Assembly (NCBI GenBank): GCA_964384625.1
Contig: CAYLNH010000160.1
Span: 1-16,367, forward strand
Origin: CAYLNH01 sp964384625
GTDB lineage: Bacteria > Verrucomicrobiota > Lentisphaeria > JABSQK01
Direction: 5' to 3'
Length of the DNA: 16,367 nucleotides
The notes below the pieces were generated by a model that saw only the letters and a list, made by a program, of their open reading frames with translations, ran no database searches and was not told the DNA's origin. Shown piece by piece: positions 12,801-16,367 of the stretch (position 1 is its first letter; each line of letters starts with the position of its first letter). The translations under genes and the position numbers were made by a program.

Positions 12801-14465
12801 GAAACGCCCCACCGGCTCGTGGTACTCCAGTTCCCAGTCGTACCACTGGTTCGGCGTCAAGGGCGTCCCGCGGAACGCCTGGTCGAAGCTGTGGAAGTTG
12901 CCCGTCGAGTGTTTGACGTAGTAGACCTGGGTCTCGGCCGCGTCCTGTTTGCGGTCCTTGCGCTTGGCCAGCAACCCGAACAACAGGTGGCGGTTCGCCC
13001 GCACCCAGGTCGTGCCCTGCTCCAACATCCGCACCTTTCCCGATACCCGGAAATGATTGCCGTCGGTGCCTTTCACCGAAAACTGTGAATACGGCGCGCC
13101 CTTGATCCGCAGGATTCCCTTGGCAACGGGATGATTACCCGTCAGATGTTTCTGGGCCTTCGAGCCGAAGAGCGACATAAACTGCTTCGGATCCTCCAGG
13201 AGGTCCTTGGGATCGCCGGCCTTCTCGTACGTCGTTGTCGTTTTGAACACGGGCAGTGTACGGCGCCCGGCATAGCTCAGCGCCCGCACCTCGATGTTGC
13301 GGAAGGTGCCGATCGCGTGATGCGCGCCCAGCCCGATATAGCCGTTCGGCGGGATGGCGCCGCCCACACTCGGATCAATGCTGACCGTCGTGCTCAGGAC
13401 CTCCTTGCCGTCGAGTTCGACCTGGAGCCGGCGGTTGACCAGCCGGGCGCGAAAGCGATACCAGCGCGCCGTGTCCAGCGGGGCAGCGGTGCCTGTCGTC
13501 GTCGTCATGCTCAAGTTGTTGTAGCCGGCCTTGACGCTGACGCCGGTGTTGATGTGTCGGTGATGGAATTTGACGATGACTTCGGAGCGCAGGATCAGAT
13601 ACAGAAAGGCGCCCTTCTTGATCTTGAACTGGCCGACCACTTCGACGTCGTCGAGCTTGATGTCGCGGCGTACCAGGGCTTCCGATTTCTCGCCGAAGGT
13701 GACGGCGTTGTCGGCGAAGCTGATATCGCTGAACACCGGATCAATCGGATTGCGGCCCCAGTATTGCGGCAGCGCCCACAGTGCCGGACTGGTCTGCAGC
13801 AGTTGGAGCCGGCCGTAGGGCAGCGGCTCGAAGGGCTGTGCCGCGGCGGGCAGGATAAACGGCAGGACCGACTTGTCGTTCGCCGCCGCCGGGTCTACCT
13901 GGTTCGCCAGCTCCGGGGCGCCCTGGTCCTTCAGCGCGATTGCCACTCTGCCGCGCCGGTCCTCGCCGAGATAAGCCCGTTCCGCGGCAGCCAGCGCGGT
14001 GAGTTTGCTCCGGGCTTCGGTCAGTTGTTCACTGAAGTCCGCCCGGCGCTTGCCGCGCAGCCGGCTGCAGGCCTGGGCCGCCGTCAACAGAGCGCCTTCC
14101 GCTTCGAGCATGGTCCGCAGCGGCGGTTTGATCTCGGCCTGAATCTCCGCCGTGGTCTTGCGGTCGTCATCAGGGTCGAGAGCGGGCGGCGCGGCCTCTT
14201 CCGCCGGCGCCGGGCGCACCTGGTCGCCCTGCTGCACGCGGCCTTCGATCACGCGGCAGACGCCGGAGGCCGTCTTGATTTTCAGTTTGCCGACGGGTTT
14301 GCCGGCGCGCCAAACGAGGCAGTCCTGCCCCGGCTTGATCTCCCCCCTGGTGACTTTGATCGAAACGACTTTCGCCGTCACCACATCGTCGACGACAGCC
14401 TCGAATTCCGCGGCGGCGGCGCCAACCGCAACCAGCGCCAGAATGCAGAGAAAGAATCTTTTCAT
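9864..14465 (-). CDS. Giant secreted multidomain protein: LamG/DUF1080-like modules, beta-propeller-like region, C-terminal HtrA-type serine protease
   Basis: The product has 1533 residues. MKRFFLCILALVAVGAAAA is a signal peptide. Residues ~20-85 look like a small beta-barrel (VVSIKVTRGEIKPGQ... VGKLKIK... QQGDQVRP). A helical segment follows (~105-170). Two LamG/DUF1080-like beta-sandwich modules lie at ~245-393 (PNGYIGLGAHHAIGTFRNIEVRA) and ~430-595 (NQIGLSAYNVKTEYRDLTFQ). Residues ~735-1060 read like a beta-propeller (KWLLAVDRESKRILKLDLKTG, LAADPSGRLVCYAS). Helical TPR-like repeats run to ~1330. The last ~190 residues are a trypsin-like HtrA/DegP fold with LLTNHHVIAGG (His1379), MDIAVLSV (Asp1415) and GNSGGPLL (Ser1491). 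The triad is complete and no PDZ domain follows. It is probably periplasmic or extracellular. Substrates are unknown. A weak GAG precedes the ATG. Confidence 0.9.
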   Translation of the reverse strand: MKRFFLCILALVAVGAAAAEFEAVVDDVVTAKVVSIKVTRGEIKPGQDCLVWRAGKPVGKLKIKTASGVCRVIEGRVQQGDQVRPAPAEEAAPPALDPDDDRKTTAEIQAEIKPPLRTMLEAEGALLTAAQACSRLRGKRRADFSEQLTEARSKLTALAAAERAYLGEDRRGRVAIALKDQGAPELANQVDPAAANDKSVLPFILPAAAQPFEPLPYGRLQLLQTSPALWALPQYWGRNPIDPVFSDISFADNAVTFGEKSEALVRRDIKLDDVEVVGQFKIKKGAFLYLILRSEVIVKFHHRHINTGVSVKAGYNNLSMTTTTGTAAPLDTARWYRFRARLVNRRLQVELDGKEVLSTTVSIDPSVGGAIPPNGYIGLGAHHAIGTFRNIEVRALSYAGRRTLPVFKTTTTYEKAGDPKDLLEDPKQFMSLFGSKAQKHLTGNHPVAKGILRIKGAPYSQFSVKGTDGNHFRVSGKVRMLEQGTTWVRANRHLLFGLLAKRKDRKQDAAETQVYYVKHSTGNFHSFDQAFRGTPLTPNQWYDWELEYHEPVGRFKLNGETIMVARAPADRGRDPGPNQIGLSAYNVKTEYRDLTFQRLQPKPPPQMASAAILQLFDKGRDKLRQAIVELSRSKRESGPVAAAILQGDRPPLAATVDDYITLADQLREKHNWPLALSILQANYERLPARSEERQRAESYWRKTQQKFEIAQEAVDLGEIGLDNLMKVGSRPAPMTNAGERGAVWMYIPGRERLQLFVPAKRESIRTIETDIRPSRLLDRGKWLLAVDRESKRILKLDLKTGKELGRLELPAGHILDWAAHPKAQKTYVCINKNPPNSFAVRQYKIYLLNEAEMSVEDTGGYGMRVSVDPHGRYVYSSFNFRITMNMRQISPEPLPLEMQRGGYIDHLVCFRIGGLELQQLSERQSPGADGKALAADPSGRLVCYASRGGFYKDRRREFLGQKVPAFRAGNVRTTMGAFDTGKNTKLLAFDPALPKLYAYSGVKVGVYSTQNFKNLDLIDLPSRIKPNLGETMLVTNDSGFLLFGFSGKSCGLYVHPLSRTTDPDQQWLADQLRRPAAELVADARKQIDADKTDAARRLLELVVQTRAFSAAGETAAGELLKLAHSPYLETTMPDLPLPAVDLTDLPNQPKMNEIKTPPAGRNVHRPATLKYGNREDYGQRVADLRSYVSLAQTYPMSWLWLCHRIDQDFPAAPDLALLAARELVQMKRAAAAETVAAQLLDMSEGSGWYAIKAYGIIADNAAKGGKPKREIAARLAALKLNPRNPLMHTSLGAAFRAAGAPHRADYHDLLSLYLFPSQPKLRDRLVKAGLAEPLPEPKEKSIEELYEEVSPSVVLIKQRVGVGTGFFITRDGLLLTNHHVIAGGEDVLKVRFTRKGEEKATTLPAQVVASNAQMDIAVLSVNLGELKIEPLMIGDAAPPKTGMKVIAIGNPGMGAEVLSRTVTEGIISNVRQKVGGQTYIQTSAAVNPGNSGGPLLNRNGRVIGMVTLKAHLDNVGFAIPTERLLDYLEQQLQ

Positions 14466-14529
14466 AGCTCACAACCAGAGTAGTTAACGGCGGGTTCGGG
14501 TCTCTTCTTACTATGCCATGGAAGCGTCT

Positions 14530-14550
14530 GGATCACAAGGGCCGTGATCC
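14530..14550 (-). terminator. Perfect 7-bp inverted repeat between the CDF transporter gene and the giant gene
   Basis: GGATCAC (14530-14536) and GTGATCC (14544-14550) are exact complements around a 7-nt loop. It begins 28 nt after the CDF transporter stop and 65 nt before the giant-gene start, both minus strand. It could terminate the metal-efflux transcript or act as an operator for the giant gene. No T-run follows on the minus strand, so the function is undecided. Confidence 0.4.
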
Positions 14551-14578
14551 GGTCGGGGCGCAGGGCGTTGCCCATGAC

Positions 14579-15484
14579 TCAGGGGCAGTGGGTCTTGTCC
14601 ATCTCCGAATCGGGCTCGATGTGAACCAGCACTTCGCGAATGCCGAGATCGGCATCGATCAAGGCCCGGCGCACCCGGTGGCCGATCTCGTGGCCGTGCT
14701 GCACCGTCAGGCCGCCGGCAACCACGACATGGACATCCACCAGGTATTGCAGGCCGCTCTTGCGCACGTGGCAGTGATGGATATCCAGCACCTCCTCCAC
14801 GGCGCGGGCGCAGGTGCGGATCTGCTCCAGGTGCTGCAGGTCCGGGGCGGCATCCATCACCTCCTGCAGACCGCCGCGAAACAGACGAATGCCATTGAAC
14901 GCAATCACCGCGCACGCCACCAGCGCGGCCCACGCATCCGCCGTCTGAAACTGCTCGCCGCCGAGCCAGGCGATCGTGATCCCGACCGCCGCGGCGATCG
15001 ACGTCAGCGCGTCCGAACGGTGATGCCAGGCATCGGTTTTGACGGATGTGCTGGAGATTTTCTCGCCGGTGTGCCGCAGAAAGCGGTAGATCAACTCCTT
15101 GCCGATGACGACCACGACCAGAACGATCAACGTGGCCGGATGGGGAACGCCTCCGGGGTTGCGGATCTCGTTGATACTCTGGACACAGATGATTCCGGCG
15201 GCCAGCATCAGGAAGAGCGAAACCAGCATGCCCGCCAGCGGCTCGGCCTTGCCGTGGCCGTAATGATGCGAATCGTCGGCCGGGATCTGAGAGATGCGCA
15301 GACCGCCCCAGACGACAACGGAACTGACGATGTCCATGGCCGACTCGATACCGTCGGCGATCAGGGCATAGGAATTACCGAGGATCCCGGCGCTCACCTT
15401 GACGGCCACGAATATGCCGTTGGCCACGAGGCTGGTAATGGCCGCGCGCAACCCCAGCGCCACTTGTTCGCGTGCCGGACTCAT
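14579..15484 (-). CDS. Cation diffusion facilitator (CDF) family metal efflux transporter
   Basis: This is a 301-residue inner-membrane protein. Six hydrophobic helices are visible (for example ~16-35, 41-62, 84-105, 118-137, 160-178, 185-205), followed by a cytoplasmic C-terminal domain (~210-295: HHCHVRKSG, LVDVHVVVAGGLTV, HEIGHRVRRAL). CDF proteins export divalent cations, usually Zn, Fe or Mn, by proton antiport. The predicted metal site comprises Glu47/Asp51 in helix 2 (ADGIESAMD) and His154/Asp158 in helix 5 (HHRSDALTS). Position 47 is Glu where YiiP has Asp, a known variant but relevant to metal choice. The C-terminal domain is His-rich. ATG 15484 overlaps the HIT stop (ATGA). The longer frame upstream of it is the shadow of the HIT gene. 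Confidence 0.93.
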   Translation of the reverse strand: MSPAREQVALGLRAAITSLVANGIFVAVKVSAGILGNSYALIADGIESAMDIVSSVVVWGGLRISQIPADDSHHYGHGKAEPLAGMLVSLFLMLAAGIICVQSINEIRNPGGVPHPATLIVLVVVVIGKELIYRFLRHTGEKISSTSVKTDAWHHRSDALTSIAAAVGITIAWLGGEQFQTADAWAALVACAVIAFNGIRLFRGGLQEVMDAAPDLQHLEQIRTCARAVEEVLDIHHCHVRKSGLQYLVDVHVVVAGGLTVQHGHEIGHRVRRALIDADLGIREVLVHIEPDSEMDKTHCP

Positions 15485-15996
15485 TCCCTGCCGGGCCAAT
15501 GCTGCCGCAATGCGGTTGCCGCCTCCGCCAGCGCTTGGGGGATGCAGTCGATCTTCCCCAGGATCGGCATGAAGTTCGTATCGCCTGCCCAGCGCGGCAC
15601 CAGATGGAAGTGCACGTGGTCCGCCACGGCGGCGCCGGCGACCTGCCCGAGATTGCAGCCCATGTTGAAGCCGTGCGGCTGCATGGCGCCTTTGAGTGCG
15701 GTTTGCCCCTGGATCAGCAGTTCGAACATCTCCGTTCGCTCTGCCGGCGTCAACGCATCCAGATCGCCGACATGCCGATACGGCGTGACCAGCAGGTGGC
15801 CGGGGTTGTACGGGTAGCGATTGAGCAAAACGAAGCACGTCCGGCCGCGGGCGATCACATAATTGGCGGTGTCCTCGTCCGGCGATTCGCCATCGCGACA
15901 CATGAAGCAGCCGGTTTCGTCGCCGACCTTCATGCGGCGGATATACTCAATTCGCCAGGGCGCCCACAGCGGCCGGCTTTCGTTCGGATCGTCCAC
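15481..15996 (-). CDS. HIT-family nucleotide hydrolase/transferase (Ap4A-phosphorylase-like)
   Basis: This 171-residue cytoplasmic protein has the histidine triad HVHFH (His127, His129, His131) in HVHFHLVPRW, preceded by the conserved GFNMGCNLGQVAGA loop with Asn111. The N-terminus LWAPWRIEYI and the CFMC segment (Cys30, Cys33) are typical of the Ap4A-phosphorylase-like HIT subgroup. Family members cleave dinucleoside polyphosphates or nucleoside phosphoramidates; the exact substrate cannot be told. It starts at GTG 15996 with AGGAG (16003-16007) 6 nt upstream, overlapping the fmdB stop. The stop overlaps the CDF start. It is the middle gene of a tightly coupled trio, and its link to metal export is positional only. 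Confidence 0.93.
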   Translation of the reverse strand: MDDPNESRPLWAPWRIEYIRRMKVGDETGCFMCRDGESPDEDTANYVIARGRTCFVLLNRYPYNPGHLLVTPYRHVGDLDALTPAERTEMFELLIQGQTALKGAMQPHGFNMGCNLGQVAGAAVADHVHFHLVPRWAGDTNFMPILGKIDCIPQALAEAATALRQHWPGRE

Positions 15997-16005
15997 GAGC
16001 TGCTC

Positions 16006-16233
16006 CTATTGAAGGTGCGGGCAATGGCCGCTTGCACAGCCCTTGGCAGACGGGCAGGCATCCGTGGCACACGGCATGTCGGGCTTGGCGGCGCCGACGC
16101 CGAACACACTCAGCAGACGCTCCGTCTTCTTGCTGCCGCACTGTTTGCAGGCGATATCGTCGGCTTTCGCCATCGTCGTCATCTGTTCGAACTCTGCCCG
16201 GCATTCCCGGCAGCGATATTCGTAGATGGGCAT
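16006..16233 (-). CDS. FmdB-type zinc ribbon protein with Cys-rich tail
   Basis: This 75-residue protein opens MPIYEYRC, the FmdB/CxxC regulatory-protein signature. Cys8-x2-Cys11 and Cys29-x2-Cys32 form the zinc ribbon, and CGSKKTERLLSVFG follows as in the family. The tail has four more Cys (55, 60, 66, 71) and a His, in the C-x4-C-x5-C-x4-C spacing that could bind additional metal. The family function is poorly known; some members are linked to regulation of formamidase/amidase genes. ATG 16233 has GAGG (16243-16246) 9 nt upstream. An in-frame ATG at 16248 adds only five residues and lies beyond that site. It is the first gene of the fmdB-HIT-CDF set. Confidence 0.9.
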   Translation of the reverse strand: MPIYEYRCRECRAEFEQMTTMAKADDIACKQCGSKKTERLLSVFGVGAAKPDMPCATDACPSAKGCASGHCPHLQ

Positions 16234-16265
16234 ATTGCGTATCCTCAAAGATGTTGGTTACCGAA

Positions 16266-16294
16266 AAGGTAGTTACAGGCCCGGCCCATTTCAA
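16266..16294 (-). promoter_or_regulatory. Putative promoter of the fmdB-HIT-CDF operon
   Basis: On the minus strand, TTGAAA (16289-16294, 5/6), a 17-bp spacer and TACCTT (16266-16271, 3/6) precede the fmdB start. The -35 lies in the loop of the upstream terminator-like hairpin, so termination and initiation would be superimposed. The -10 box is weak. Confidence 0.3.
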
Positions 16295-16305
16295 CCGGCC
16301 GGGCC
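16278..16305 (-). terminator. GC-rich hairpin ending the upstream minus-strand gene
   Basis: GGCCCGGCC (16278-16286) and GGCCGGGCC (16297-16305) form a perfect 9-bp stem with a 10-nt loop, 20 nt after the stop of the partial gene at 16326. On the minus strand the stem is followed by TGTAACTACCTTTTCGG, only mildly T-rich. A terminator role fits the position between two minus-strand genes. Confidence 0.55.
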
Positions 16306-16325
16306 GTCTGAACGTAAGCCCTCGT

Positions 16326-16367
16326 TTACTGCCCTTCGCGGTCCGCATAGAGATCCCGCACCCTCTT
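16326..16367 (-). CDS. 3' end of a gene truncated by the window edge
   Basis: On the minus strand the last 42 bases read KRVRDLYADREGQ followed by TAA. The composition (charged, protein-like) and the GC hairpin just after the stop fit a gene end that starts outside the window. Thirteen residues are too few to identify the family. Confidence 0.5.
   Translation of the reverse strand, partial: KRVRDLYADREGQ

Noticed and set aside
10329..14483. Three 400-500-residue open frames antisense to the giant protease gene
   Set aside because: They mirror the GC-biased codons of the real gene. They have no start signals or conserved motifs.
15485..15901. N-terminal extension of the CDF transporter to 15901
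   Set aside because: The extension is an Arg-rich translation of the HIT gene in another frame; the ATG at 15484 gives a normal CDF N-terminus and an ATGA overlap.

Overview
The window looks like high-GC chromosomal DNA from a bacterium of the PVC group, most likely Lentisphaerota/Kiritimatiellota-like, with planctomycete-type lineages less likely. This is inferred from gene content: two secreted pseudopilin-like proteins with an FTLIELL N-terminus and a DG-type C-terminus, a XylR-type AraC regulator beside them, a soluble Ser/Thr protein kinase, and a giant secreted LamG/propeller/protease protein. There is no rRNA, tRNA, integrase, transposase or CRISPR array. Only the end of one gene is cut by the window edge.

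Layout. 1-324 is a ~65-bp tandem repeat with hairpin-forming units, and 325-546 shows no gene. A XylR/AraC regulator (547-1644, minus) is divergent from two pseudopilin-like genes (1785-2570 and 2709-3467, plus), with a 16-bp palindrome between them that may be the operator. A potentially structured stretch (3470-3544) precedes a small secreted DUF2141-like protein (3605-4042, plus). Next comes a minus-strand block, transcribed from 8237 down to 4061: a TPR protein, a Ser/Thr kinase, thymidylate synthase and dihydrofolate reductase. The kinase/thyA and thyA/folA junctions are both 4-bp ATGA overlaps, so dTMP/folate synthesis appears translationally coupled to a kinase. mnmE (8442-9800, plus) is divergent from this block and convergent with a 1533-residue secreted protein (9864-14465, minus). 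A strong hairpin lies between the two convergent ends. Finally a compact minus-strand operon (16233 down to 14579) encodes an FmdB-type zinc ribbon protein, a HIT hydrolase and a cation-diffusion-facilitator transporter. The last 42 bases are the 3' end of another minus-strand gene.

How the genes may work together. The regulator probably controls the pseudopilin pair. The kinase operon may tie a phosphorylation or TPR scaffold function to thymidylate supply, but that is inference from coupling alone. The most unusual single gene is the giant protein. It joins a signal peptide, a beta-barrel-like N-terminal module, two LamG/DUF1080-like modules, a beta-propeller-like stretch, helical repeats and a C-terminal HtrA-type serine protease with an intact His-Asp-Ser triad but no PDZ domain.
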